From assembly GCF_009727055.1 (NCBI RefSeq), contig NC_052357.1, positions 20,160,908 to 20,224,907 of the forward strand: a stretch of 64,000 nucleotides of DNA, written 5' to 3'. The notes beneath the pieces were generated by a model. It worked only from the letters and a program-made list of their open reading frames with translations. It was not told the DNA's origin and did no database searches. This document shows positions 46,790-58,657 of this stretch, in pieces (within the stretch, counting starts at the first letter, position 1; the number at the start of each line of letters is the position of its first letter). The position numbers and the translations under genes are program-made. The stretch is from Benincasa hispida (lineage: Eukaryota > Streptophyta > Magnoliopsida > Cucurbitales > Cucurbitaceae).

Positions 46790-48226
46790 TGTAAGTAGAT
46801 CTATAAGTGAAAGAGAGGTGTAGATGGAAAGGTGCAAACCTTTAAGGTTAGACTCATGGCAAAGGGTTATACCCAGGTTGAGGGAGTTGATTATGAGGAA
46901 ACTTTCTCATATGTTCTCATGCTCAAGTCTATCAGGATACTCCTATCCATAGCCACATTTTATGATTATGAGATATGGCAAATGGACGTCAAGACTACCT
47001 TTCTTAATGGTAATCTTGAGAAGACCATCTATATGACTCAACCAGAGGGGTTCATAGTTCCAGATCAAGAGCAAAGATTTTGTAAGCTTAATCGATACAT
47101 TTATGGGCTAAAACAAGCGTCTCGATCATGGAACATTAGATTTGACATTGCAGTCAAGTCGTTTCGCTTTGATTAGAACGTTGATTAGCCTTGTGTTTAC
47201 AAGAAGATCATCAATAGCTCAGTAACTTTCCTGATACTGTATGTGGATGATATCCTACTCATTGAGAATGATGTAGGATATTTGACTGACATTAAAAAGT
47301 GGCTAGCTGCCCAGTTTCAAATGATAGATTTGGGTAAGGCATAGTATGTTCTAGGGATCCAGATCATTCGGGATCGTAAGAACAAGAAGTTAGCCTTGTC
47401 TCAGGCATCGTACATCGATCAAATTTTGATCAAGTATAGAATGCAGGATTCCAAGAGGGGTTTGTTACCCTTCAGGCATGGAATTATTTTGTCTAATGAT
47501 CAATTTCCTAAGACACCTCAAGAAGTTGAGGAGATGAGACGGATTCCCTATGCTTCAGCTGTTGGAAGCTTAAATGTATACAATGTTGTGTAACAGACCC
47601 GACATTTGCTATGCAGTAGGGATTGTCAGTCGGTATCAATCCAATCCAACATTTGATCACTGGACGGCGGTCAAGATGATCCTGAAGTATCTTCGAAGAA
47701 CAAGAAACTACATGTTCGTGTATGGAGATAAGGATCTGATCCTTACAGGATACGCAAACTCTAACTTTCAGACTGATAGAAATTCTCGTTAATCAACATC
47801 GTGATCAGTGTTCACTCTAATGGAGGGGTTGTAGTGTGGCAAAGTATTAAGCAAGGATGCATCGCAGACTCCACTATGGAAGCTGAATACGTAGCCACTT
47901 GTGAAGCAGCTAAGGAGACTGTTTGGCTGAGGAAATTCCTTATAGATTTGGAAGTTGTTCCAAATATGGATTTGGTGATCACTCTTTATTGTGATAACAA
48001 CAGGGCAGTGGCAAATTTAGAGGAGCCTCAGAGTCATCGTTGGGGCAAGCATATAGAATGGAAATACAACTTGATCAGGGATATTGTGCATCGTAGTGAT
48101 GTAATAGTCACGAAGATCGTATCGGACCATAACGTTGCTGATCCATTTACAAAGACTCTCACGGCTAAAGTGTTCAAGGGTTACCTGGAGAGTTTGGGTC
48201 TGCGGGATGTGCGAAATCTTGTCTAG
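46790..48226 (+). pseudogene. Element B reverse transcriptase-RNase H remnant
   Basis: RT blocks in order: RLMAKGYTQVEGVDYEETFS (about 46,850), WQMDVKTTFLNGNLEKTIYM (46,975), YIYGLKQASRSWN (47,095) and the catalytic LYVDDILLIEN (47,238). RNase H follows: NRPDICYAVGIVSRYQSN (47,590), DSTMEAEYVATCEAAKETVW (47,868) and HNVADPFTKTLTAKVFKGYL (48,130). Breaks: stops at 47,174-47,176 and about 47,342, a one-base insertion near 47,566 and a shift near 47,790. The last 141 codons (47,801-48,226) are open. Confidence 0.9.
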
Positions 48227-48333
48227 GACAAGTGGGAGATAATACTGGGTTATGCCTTAGTTTATTGTATATTGTATATGTATTTATCTTTTATTTAACA
48301 TTAGTCTCCCGAGGCTTTAGGATATGTGGAGAT

Positions 48334-50412
48334 TGTTGGGATTGGTGTTCTAATTCTCTTGGAGTCTCGTAGTTTGTAATTTATACACATTGTTATGAAT
48401 AAAATAAGAGTGATTTCATTCTTGCATTTACTCATATCAAATAAACAAAACTTCATGGTTATCATATGTAAACTTAAGCATGTATATGAGATATACAAGT
48501 GGATCATGCCTTGAGTGATAACCTAAATAGGTCTGTAGTATAAGGATTAAAGTGGGATACCAGATCCTGGTGACACTATGGATACGACCCACTTTGTAGA
48601 GGTTTGCAAGTGTTATAAACTACTACAGATGGTAGATCTTAACCATTCATGTGGAGACATGCGAGCGGGGGTGTCCTATATAAAGAGTTTGTATAAGACT
48701 GGACCACGAGATGATTCGTCTCTGTATATAACACCGTTGATACTGGAGCCTTACATCTCACCTAAACGACCACAGGTGACATGACCTCAATCTTGAGTGT
48801 TTTGAGAACTCCTACCTTTGAGGGTGGTCCTTTGATTAGTATGGGTGAGAGTGGCCAGATATCCAACTCAACATGCCTATCGTTTTAAAGACTTGTCTAA
48901 TTTGGGAGCTGGGAACTCAATTACCCAAGATGGAATTAACTCTTTCCCGGAAACAGGGATAAATTGATAGATTACTCTCTTAAGGGCTGATTCTGAGGCT
49001 TGAACATAGTAGCCATAACTTCTCTTTGGAAGAGAGGACTCAATCATAGTAAGACTATGACTTATGTTCATTAGAGGGATCAATGGTATTTAAGAAGTTA
49101 GATATAACTACAGAGGCATAACGATTATTGGCCGAGCTGTACTTACGAGCAATTTATAAAGGGTTTATCGCACTGTTAATTGGTTAAGATGGACACATAA
49201 TATATCTGTAGTAAGAAAAGTTCAGTTGTCGGTCTTTAGTGGAGTGCCTGACAGTTAATGGAGGGTGGATCCTAGGACTAAAGAGTTTAGTTAGTTATTC
49301 ACATAACGTTGGAGCTTCGAGCTACATGTCCATAAGGTCCCCTTGGTACCTCAATGGATTCAAGTTGAGGATCAGTTCTTGGTCTTGATTTGAAATGTTC
49401 AAATTGACAAGAGGTAATTCGATTATATATGATATGATCAGCATGATGTACGAGATACATCAAGTGGAGATTTACATTAAGGACCATGAAATAGAAAAAT
49501 AGCTATGGTTTATATGTTTCATGAGATTAAATATTAAAACTATCGATTATAAATATAGTATGGTAAGCTAGTTATCATTTATATTTATAATAATATTAAT
49601 TATTGGATAATTATATCTTTTTCTCTAATAACCAATTGAATGAGAGGTTATTGGAAGTTTCTTGATAACCGTGAGATAAAAGGAACAACATTTTCCTAAT
49701 TTTAGTAATGTTTATTTGAGATTTCCATTCTCAGAAATTACTCACGGTTGGTTGTCAAGTAAATAAGATTTACTAAATGACAGCTTAGAGAGAATAGATG
49801 ATCATGAAGTGTTTCTATACGATAGACACTCAACTGGCCAATTTGCTAAACGATCGTATAGCTTTTGTTAAACGATTGAGTATTGTCTATACGATAGGCT
49901 TTTATATCTCCCACTAGCTCAATCGTTTACACAATTGTTCTCCTCTGGTCTCGTCCTCTAACCAAGTCCATACAGACTCCACATTTCTGGATTCTCACAT
50001 CGAGAATACCAAGGTAGCCATTGTGGTGGTGTTATACTCAACTCGACACAGTCAAGGTTATTTGGAGGCCGTTTGTGGTGTTCGTGTGGAGTCCGCTGTG
50101 TTCGTGATCTTGGAGATCGTGGTGTTTGAGTTCTTTGTTAATCGTATTGTGTTGCGATCGCAGTGTTCGAGTGTTCGTGTGTTGCAGTCTTGGAGTCTAT
50201 TTAAGTGTTTGTGATCAAGGGTGTTGAAGATGAGTCTTCAAAGGTATGTTAATTTTTATCCCTTGATCTATAGAAAAGTATGTTGTAATTTCATTGTATG
50301 CATAGCCTGTATGTTTCTGTTTATGTACTGTAATTGTTGTTGTTCACATACGAATGAAATTTGGAACGATCCTTCCGTTACTCATGGAAATCCTCATGTC
50401 TGATTTCCTTCA
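48334..50412 (+). repeat. 3' LTR of element B (2,079 bp)
   Basis: TGTTGGGATTGGTG to ATTTCCTTCA, preceded by the purine-rich 'ggatatgtggagat' tract. It has the same length as 7,729-9,807. The open frames 48,301-49,487 and 50,023-50,403 are not coding. Confidence 0.9.
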
Positions 50413-50870
50413 TTTTCTTGATTACTTGACAGCCTTTTACTAGATAGTACTCGATGATGCTTGATGGCTAATCATACTTGGTGGAACTCGATGGCATTTT
50501 AGTCTTTTCAACTCCTTTGAAGCCCAGATGTTCAAATTAACTCCAAATTGCTTCCAATTAAAGCTAGGAACTCGATGATTAATTCTACCTCTTGGTTACT
50601 CATGGAACTCGATGATTAATTCTACCTCTTGGTTGCTCGATATAGGAAATAAATACAAAAAATCCACTAATATGTCCGATTTAAGCTAGGAATAATAGCT
50701 ATTTTTTAGAGCTAGCAAACACCCCCAACTTAATTCTTGCTCGTCCCCCAACTAATTTTATAGCTCTTTTTGTTTAATGCTTCTCCATAATATAGCTCCT
50801 TGTTAGCTCTCAAAAAGATAATTTGGGCCCTTTAGTGGATTTTATCTTGGATTAGTGAATTATGTGAATT
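50413..50870 (+). repeat. Continuation of the pre-insertion retroelement-like DNA
   Basis: Starts with the second ttttc target copy. It contains 'aactcgatgattaattctac' twice (50,579 and 50,610) and 'caaacacccccaacttaatt' at 50,719, wording typical of plant gypsy noncoding regions. No gene. Confidence 0.5.
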
Positions 50871-51740
50871 TGAAACGACGAGATTCAAAATTTTGTGTTG
50901 AATTTGAAGTGCTCAAATTCAATTAGGGTTTCTATTAATTATATTTGATACAATTGAAACGTTTAATTTTTGTCTTAATTCAACAAAATTGGAGAATTCA
51001 AAATATTTAAATAATAATTTAAATATTTAATGAGGTAAAATATAATATTTGATATTTGATATTAAATTAAATTAATTAAAATTAAATTAATTAATAATTC
51101 AATTTTATTTAATTTTTAAATTTGTTCAAACTTGATAATTTGATTAATTAGAAATTTGGATTTTTCAAAATTCAAAATTATAAAATTGAATTCAAATTTG
51201 TTTTTTGAAAAATCATATTTAATTTAATTTGATTAATCAAAATTAATTGAAATTGAAATTGAAAGTGGGAAAATCCACTCAATTTAACACCTCATGCCAA
51301 TAGAAATTGAAGTGACATCACCCATGCTAACTAACTTGCATGATCTTCATCTATAAATTGAAGTTTTGAACTTTAATTACCTATTCGTGCAATCAGTTTG
51401 TTAGCTGAAATTCTGTAGAAAAGTGAAAACCAAGCAAACCCTCCTCTATCTCACTCAAATCATAGTCAATTCAGTGTTTCCACCACACAATTCAAGTGAG
51501 AGAATAGTAGGGAAGGTCTTTATGGTGGTCTACTAAAGGATTGAAGCATCAATTCGTGGGTCTCAACTATAATTGAAGTGTTTTCATCAAAGATATTGTA
51601 TTCTAGAAACCCTCTTCATAAATTATGTTTCAATGCATGTTTTAAAATCAAACTAAGTGTAATCAGAGTGCTTATTAATTCTAATTTTTTTTCACTACAT
51701 GTTAGTTTACTTTATCAAGACAATGATAGCAGTATTGACA
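50871..51740 (+). repeat. Partial LTR of the 26,585-28,380 family, plus orientation
   Basis: AT-rich core with ATTTGATATTAAATTAA words, then 'caagtgagagaatagtaggg', 'ggtggtctacta' and 'tctagaaaccctcttcataa'. These parallel the 3' part of the LTR at 4,216-5,215 and the reverse strand of 26,585-27,400. Only the 3' half is present. Confidence 0.5.
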
Positions 51741-52880
51741 TTATCAACTTCAAAATGTTAGAGATGGTGATTGATCAGGGTGGGAATCCCAACGATTATC
51801 AGTACATGACTCTATAAATAGAGCCTTGATGCTAATGAAGAAAGAGTCAGAGATTTTGAGATTTTTACCTGAGAACTCCCATAGGCTCAATACTTATACC
51901 ACAAGCAAAAGAAAGAACAAAGAGTATTTTTCTGAGAACTTCCATGTCCAAACTTCACCCTATTCTATCATCAGAGCTTCACCAGAGCAAGAGTCTTAAA
52001 GGGCCTTCTACACTTCACGCTACCATCTCATCATCAACAGTCTTGACATGCATCTGTTGAAGTAAGAAATTGTTGAAAACTACCTTTCCATTACTTTCTT
52101 ACTGTATTTTCTTGTTGTATTGCATTTTGACTTATAAGATTATTCATTTTGTAACCAACTACTCTATTTCTATCTATATATCACCATGTCTACTTTTATC
52201 ATTTCCTCTACCTTTACCTTCGCTTTTTCATTTATCATGAGTAACTAATCTCCACGGGGTAAGAGGGAAGGTTAATGCTATGAACTAAGTTGAACTTTTA
52301 AAGATTAATCCTCTTTACTTAGTGTATCACTATTTAGATGATTGTCTATGATCACTCATTGAGTCAAACAATTATGACTAACTACATGAGAGGGTAAGTA
52401 GTTGTGCATTTCACTAAGCAAAGTAAGAAGTGGTTCTAGAGATTGAAATAATCTTATGTTCAATGCAACATCACTCATGCGTTATAGAAATATGACAAGT
52501 GTGGCTGGCCGTCGAGAGGTGTGCGATGAACGGATGTTGCGAGCTAGGATTTTCCTTAAAGTTAAACTTAGGGATGTGACATTGATTTCCTCCAAACTCT
52601 ACCTTCTCCATATATTTTACACACGTTAAGCTGTTGTCTATCTAAGTTTTCCCAGAACGAAACTGGAAGTGTTCTTTGCTTTTTTAGTTAATTTCATTGC
52701 ATACTTTCTTCAATCACATGATTTTTTACTCTACTATAATTATTTTAGTTCTTGCCGCATTCACGTCCTTTCCAAACACTCGTAGTAAAAATTCTTGAGT
52801 TCGACCTCGGTTCACACCTAGAAAATTATAGTTTGTTTATACTTGGCAAACTATAAGAAAACTTGTGACAAGTGCATGAT
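51741..52880 (+). repeat. Gypsy-type LTR fragment
   Basis: CTATAAATAGAG at 51,813-51,824 is a plausible TATA box. Downstream are the leader-like 'catgagtaactaatctccac' (52,237) and the U5-like 'agttcgacctcggttcaca' near 52,798 with 'cttggcaaac' at 52,842. These features are typical of plant Ty3/gypsy LTRs. Edges are not resolved. No coding sequence. Confidence 0.5.
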
Positions 52881-52999
52881 TAACTACAATTGGACATATA
52901 ATCAGTTCAACGCATAGACATTCTAGTGCAATTTATATTAAACGCATAAATCGCACACATACCTTACTGTCCTTTGAGATTATCGATCATGTGTTATAG

Positions 53000-53800
53000 T
53001 TGCCAGCAAGCGAAGCTGATTTGGGAAAGAATTTCAAACTGTCCATGTATATATGATGATTTCAACAGAAGCTTCAATGATAGATAACTACCAGTACTGA
53101 TCCAACTAATCAGTACTGGTAGCCACAACATGCTGGAGCATTTGGGCAGGCTGTAATAAGTTAGTAAATGATTCCCCAATTCTTGAAAGTTCAATCAGAG
53201 TTGATTGGATTAAGAAATATATAACTGAATATACTAATTCCAACAGTGTAATCACTAAATTAGAAAGGAAATTCCTTGAAAGCTCACCTAATCAAGTTAA
53301 GTAGATTTTCCCTCCAAGTAATTTTTTGAAGATTAATGTGGATGCTGCCTGGAGAAAAGAAGCTTCGAACCTAGGAATAGGCATTGTTGCAAGAGAATCA
53401 ACAAGAAATTTAATCAAGCTTGAAATGCTTAACATGCAAAATAGTCCCGAGCCTCCATGGAAATTCTGGAAGGAATGAAAGTGGTAGAAAGATAGGGTTT
53501 CTCTTATATTATTTTACAATCTGATTGTCTAACATCAATTCATCTTCTAAATGGTAAAGCCTTATCCCATTGTGAGATTGAATGTTTAAAAAAGAAAATA
53601 GATGAGTTGGCTTCTTTTTTTAACTCTTTAATTTTTGTACATATTAAAAGAAATGAAATAGAATGGCCCATGAAGCCCTAAAAAGGCTAGGAATTTCAAG
53701 ATGTCAGGTTTATGGTGTGATAGCCTCCTAATTGAGCTCTTGCTATCAATTCAGAGGATGTATCTCTTTCTATGGCTCATGAGCCTTAATAAAGATGTAC
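53000..53800 (+). pseudogene. LINE-type RNase H remnant
   Basis: From about 53,311 the plus strand reads FLKINVDAAWRKEASNLGIG and IVARESTRNLIKLE. After a shift near 53,450 it reads MEILEGMKV, then IILQSDCLTSIHLLNGKALS and HCEIECLKKKIDELASFFNS. NVDAAW...GIG and QSDC carry the first and third acidic residues of the reverse-transcriptase-linked RNase H of plant LINEs (RVT_3 type). The 3' end has TTAATAAAGATG followed by a T-rich run (53,790-53,812). Stops and shifts make it dead. The minus-strand frame at 52,994-53,194 is antisense noise. Confidence 0.75.
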
Positions 53801-54849
53801 TTTTTTTTTAACAAAAAGTAAATTTATTTTTAATTAAATAATATAAGAAAATATATTTTAAAGAAACAATATCTTATATAAGAAGTGAAAAAATTAGATA
53901 AAAATATGATTTGATAATAAAGAATATTGATAAAGAATACTAAAAAAAAGTTCTATAAATATGATATGTCAATAATGAATGAAGTAATAAAAACTAATCA
54001 CAATAAATAATTTATTCATTAGTAAGTAATTAGTTATTATTATTGTAAAATGACTTTTGTACTAACAAAATTTAATTAATCCTAATTTACTAATTTAATA
54101 TATTTAAGATATTCTTAGCTAATTAATTAATAATTTATGTAAATAAGTAATTACATGGGCAATTGTTTTAAAGGTAAAATTGCTGAAAATATCTTCAAGT
54201 ATGGCAAATTGTCACTATTTATCAGTAATAGATAGTTGACATTTTGCTACATTTGTAAATAAGTTGGTTCATTTTTTTTATTTGAAAATAACTCTAATTT
54301 CATTCTTTTGATAATTTTTTATAGTAAAAATAAGTTAAATAAATATTTATATTGATTTTTTTAAATTCATATTAATTAACTTAACTATATTCAAAATGAA
54401 ATTATATATCAAATGAAAAACAAAAGAGGAGGAGGAAAGAAGAACGTAAGACCTACTTTTCAACTTCATAGCATTTGAATATATTTGGTATATTCTATTT
54501 AGTTTTGCACTATTTTGGTGGATGACAAACTTGAAATAAAGGATGATGGATGACAATTTTGAAATAAAGGAAATTGGGCAAGACTAAAATTGGTAAAGTT
54601 TAATTTGCATTAAAGAATTAATTTTTTAGTGAAAAATATAGAGAGAGACGACGAAGAAAGAAAAGAAGAGTCTTGAAATTTATAGAGAGAAGGGAAATTT
54701 GGGGGGAGAAAAAAGATACTTTTGAGGCATTTGCAAGATAGCAAAAAAAAATTATAAATTTAGCAAAGTTTTTCAAAATTTACCAATATAGCAAAAAACA
54801 TTGAAACAGATTTTTCGTATTTTATTATTATCCTAAATTTACTTTTATT

Positions 54850-55930
54850 GGTGTATCAGCAAGTATATATAGTATATCCGATATACTTTATATTTGGTAT
54901 ATCAGTAATCTAATATACTTTAGATTTAGTATATCATGATCTACATTATATTCAGTTGACTAATCAATCCAACGTAAAGTATATAATATATATAATTTAC
55001 AATTTATATATTATATTTATTAGTTAGCATGTGCTTGTACATTTGCTATTACTTGTGGATTTTGATTGATACACAACATGTAAAGTATATAAGTTATACA
55101 TGAAATGTTATAGTGTAAATAAAAATTTGAATGAATGTTGATATACTATTGAATATATCTAAACAATACTTAAAATGAATTTGTACCATGAGTGAAATAC
55201 TATTGATACATTAAAAATGTATATAAAATAAATTTTTAGTGACTACTAATACATTATAAATATATTTATATTGTAGTTTAAATAAAATTTGAATGAATAT
55301 TGGTAAACTACCGATAAACCAAATAATCAGTATTGCATTTTGAGTTCATTATGATATACTATTGATACACTAATAATCTACATGTAATTCATTTTGAACT
55401 AGTACTAATATACAATTGAAATGAAAACGTTATACCTTTAAGTATCATTCTAAATGATATACCTCATATTTGGTATATCAACAATATCATTCATATGTTT
55501 TTCGTACTCTCTAAATATAATATATCAATTAATTAATATACAAAATATGAAATATTTTTTATATAATTGATATACCAAATTAAATATAACTTATACACTA
55601 TTAAAATCATATAAAACTTTAAAAACAAAATAAAATAACTAATATAATTTATATTTGGTGTATCATACAAAATTAATGCATTTAACTAATACGTTTAACA
55701 TTAAAATTGAATCAATCTAATGAAAATAACTCTATACCAAAATGAAACAAAATAAAAATAATTTTTCGTAATCGAATGAACAACATCGACCATGACACAA
55801 TTAAAAGTCGTGATATATCAGTTATATAAATGATATTCTTTAAATAAAATATATCGATTGATTGACATATCAAATATAAAGTATATCAGTGATTGATATA
55901 CCAAAATATAAAGCATATCAGATGTACTTG
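54850..55930. repeat. Clustered palindromic 'tatatactttatatttggtatatca' type words
   Basis: About a kilobase in which short forms of 'tatactttatatttggtata' occur many times in both orientations, for example near 54,879, 54,907, 55,458 and 55,868-55,910, mixed with 'tattgatacatta' variants. Such a cluster is what subterminal transposase-binding repeats look like. Confidence 0.5.
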
Positions 55931-57282
55931 TTGATATACAAATGAGGGTAAAGTCGTAATAGAATTAAAAAAATCGAGAATCAGGTTCATTTTTTTTTTT
56001 TTGGGTTTATATTTGCAATTTCAGAAAACCAATTGTTATGTTTGCAAATACCCTTAGGGGTTGCTTGATTCGTGGGCATCCTAGATTTCCATGGAGTGGG
56101 CATCTGGATTATCGTGTTTGTTTTGTGGTATTATAAGATGTTGGCCATTTTAGGATGTCTAGATGAAGGGCATCTGGAGAGTTTTGATGCCTTATGAAAG
56201 ATGACTTTTCCAGATTTTCGAATTGAGGGCATCCCCATTTTTTATTTTTGTCCTTCATATATATATATAATCTTCATTTGTATTGTATAAATTAAAATAA
56301 ATATTGTCGACCACATATATCATATATTTTTAGTTATATCGTAATTCTTATTATTTTTTAACAATAAATTTAAATTTAAATTTAAATAAATATTTATTTT
56401 ATAAAAAATCTTAATTATGATATATTATCTTGTTGAGAAAAATAACATATAAAAATAATATAAATTGTATTGATTTTAAAAGAAATTCAAATCGATAAAA
56501 ACAAATATGGTATGAAAATGAAAGTGAGTAATAACTCATATTGCTGCAAAAAAAACAAAAACAAAAACAAAAACAAAAACAAAAAGTATACAAATCAATG
56601 AAAAAAATACACAACTAATGTACTTTAAATGTGGTATATTAGTTGATACACAAATGAGGGTAAAGTCGTAATAGAATAAACAAAAATCGAGAATCAGGTT
56701 CAATTTTTTTTTGTTATATTTGCAATTTCAGAAGACCACTGTTATGTTTGCAAATACCCCTTAGGGGTTGTTTATTTCATGGGCATCATAGATTTTCATG
56801 GAGTGGGCTTCTAGATTATCGCATTTGTTTTGCGGAATTGTAAGATGCCTGCATCTGGAGAGTTTTGGATGCCTTATGAAAGATGGGTTTTCCAAATTTC
56901 CGAGTTGAGGACATCCCCATTTTTCATTCTTGTCCTTCATTTTTATTTATTTANAAAATAAATACGGTCGACCACATATATCATATATTTTTAGTTATAT
57001 CGTAATTCTTATTATTTTTTAACAATATATTTAAATTTAAATTTAAATAAATATTTATTTTATAAAAAATTTTAATTATGATATATTATTTTGTTGAGAA
57101 AAATAACATATAAAAATAATATAAATTGTATTGATTTTAAAATAAATTCAAATCGATAAAAACAAATATGTTATAAAAATGAAAGTGAATAATAACTCAT
57201 ATTGTTGCAAACAAAAAATACAAAAAGTATACAAATCAATGAAAAGAATACACAACTAATATACTTTAAATGTGGTATATTA
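55931..57282 (+). repeat. Tandem direct duplication (about 712 and 640 bp)
   Basis: 55,931-56,642 and 56,643-57,282 are head-to-tail copies beginning 'ttgatacacaaatgagggta'. Each contains 'aatacccttaggggttg', then 'ggcatctggagagtttt', then an AT-rich end 'tttaaatgtggtatattagt'. Copy 1 has an (ACAAAA)n run at 56,553-56,585 that is shorter in copy 2. An ambiguous base N lies at 56,954 in copy 2. Confidence 0.8.
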
Positions 57283-57717
57283 GTTGATACAAAAAAGATG
57301 CAGATTTGTTAAAAAGGCAAAATTCCGGAATAGGTGAAAATTTAAATTTGAGAATTTTTCCATATCTACAATTTTTCATATGTTGAAGACATAACCTTAA
57401 TTATACATTTTGGATTTGATACCCACAACAAATTTCCTATCTTTAATATATTTAATTTCTAAATTAGGATTAGTTAAATTTTGTTAGTACAAAAAGTTAT
57501 TTTACAATAATAATAATAATCGATTACATACTGTTTTTTATAATCAAACAAATTATTGAGATTAATTTTAATTTGATTGTTCATTATGAAAATATAATAA
57601 TTATTTGATTATTTATAATTAGTTAACTATTTATTGCAATTCATTTGTAGGGAATTTTCAAAAATAGAAAATTAAAGGAAACTTTTTACATAAAATAGTA
57701 AAATTGTAATCTTCTTT

Positions 57718-57812
57718 GATAGCAGTTGATAGAAATTGATAGAACCATATAGAAGTTATTGATAGTGTCTATCAGTGTCTATCAATGATAGACCGATAGT
57801 GTCTATTAGTGT
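57718..57812 (+). repeat. 'gatagtgtctatcag' short repeat
   Basis: Several overlapping inverted and direct copies of 'tgatagtgtctatcagtg' / 'ctatcaatgatagac' lie inside the right arm of the element at 53,818-58,063. Confidence 0.6.
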
Positions 57813-58063
57813 TTTTTTTATTATTATTATTTCTGTAAATAGTTTGACATTATTCTCTATCTATGAAAATTTTCCTAATTTTGATTACTTCATTCATTAT
57901 TAACAAATCATGTTTATAAAAACTCTTTTTAGTATTCTTTATCAATATTCTTTATTAACATATCTTATTTTTATCTCATTTTTTAACTTCTTATATAATA
58001 TATTCTTTTTTTAAAATATATTTTTGTATATTATTTTATCAAAAATAAAATTACTAATGTTGA

Positions 58064-58657
58064 ACTTAATTAATTATAAAAATGATTGAGTATGAGATAA
58101 TAACTAATATGAAATTCATTAAATATAATGATTTGTTAATTTTAATTATAAATTACTTAATTTCAAAATATTTATAATTAAAATTATTATTGATTCTTAA
58201 TTAATTAATTTTATCAATATTTTGAATGATGTTTATTATTTAATCAACTAATATATTAAAATTATATAAGATTTTCATACTTAATTTCATAAATTAATTA
58301 CAAACATAATTTTTGTCAATAAAATTTCTCACAACATTTTTCATGCACAAATATATGTTCTTAGATATCTTATTTCCAAGAATCACTTATTTTCAATCAC
58401 ATATAAAACCCTAAATCAAACGACGGCTTAATGAACCACGTTTTTTCTTTTGTGCATTTTCCACTTATAAATTCCACAACCAAGTATAGAAACTTGTGAT
58501 CCAAAATATTTGATGCTTTTCTAAATTTGTTGGGCTTTTCTAAATATAGCTAGTTTTTCCATCAAACAAATTAGTATATATAGGGCTTGCGATCATGAGA
58601 AAAATTCAAGCACCTTAAGCTTTCCCTTCACATTTTGTGGAAAGAGCTTGTAACCCC
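58064..58657 (+). promoter_or_regulatory. Upstream region of the second repeat-protein copy, with TATA box
   Basis: From about 58,394 the sequence parallels the upstream region of the first copy (42,605-42,920, other strand). TATATATA at 58,575-58,582 lies 76 bp before the ATG, the same spacing as in copy one. 58,064-58,393 is AT-rich with nothing recognised. Confidence 0.65.

Larger units (their letters stand above)
44681..50412 (+). mobile_element. Ty1/copia element B, chimeric interior, 5-bp target duplication (ttttc)
   Basis: Bounded by ttttc at 44,676-44,680 and 50,413-50,417. Its left part is only the first ~250 bp of the LTR. It then jumps into the RT-RNase H end and LTR of a related but distinct element (C), then back into a B-type RT-RNase H and a full 2,079-bp 3' LTR. 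Gag, protease, integrase and the RT start are missing. The perfect target duplication dates the boundaries to one insertion; the scrambling must be later, or have happened in the template. Confidence 0.85.
53818..58063. mobile_element. Unclassified element with long inverted arms
   Basis: 53,818-54,000 matches the reverse complement of 57,885-58,063. 54,032-54,117 matches the reverse complement of about 57,425-57,545. The arms thus total 250-300 bp, with the right one split by a ~340-bp insert. The 3.3-kb interior is AT-rich and noncoding. Long arms and no transposase suggest a non-autonomous Mutator-like or similar DNA element, but no target duplication was seen, so the class is open. Confidence 0.65.
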
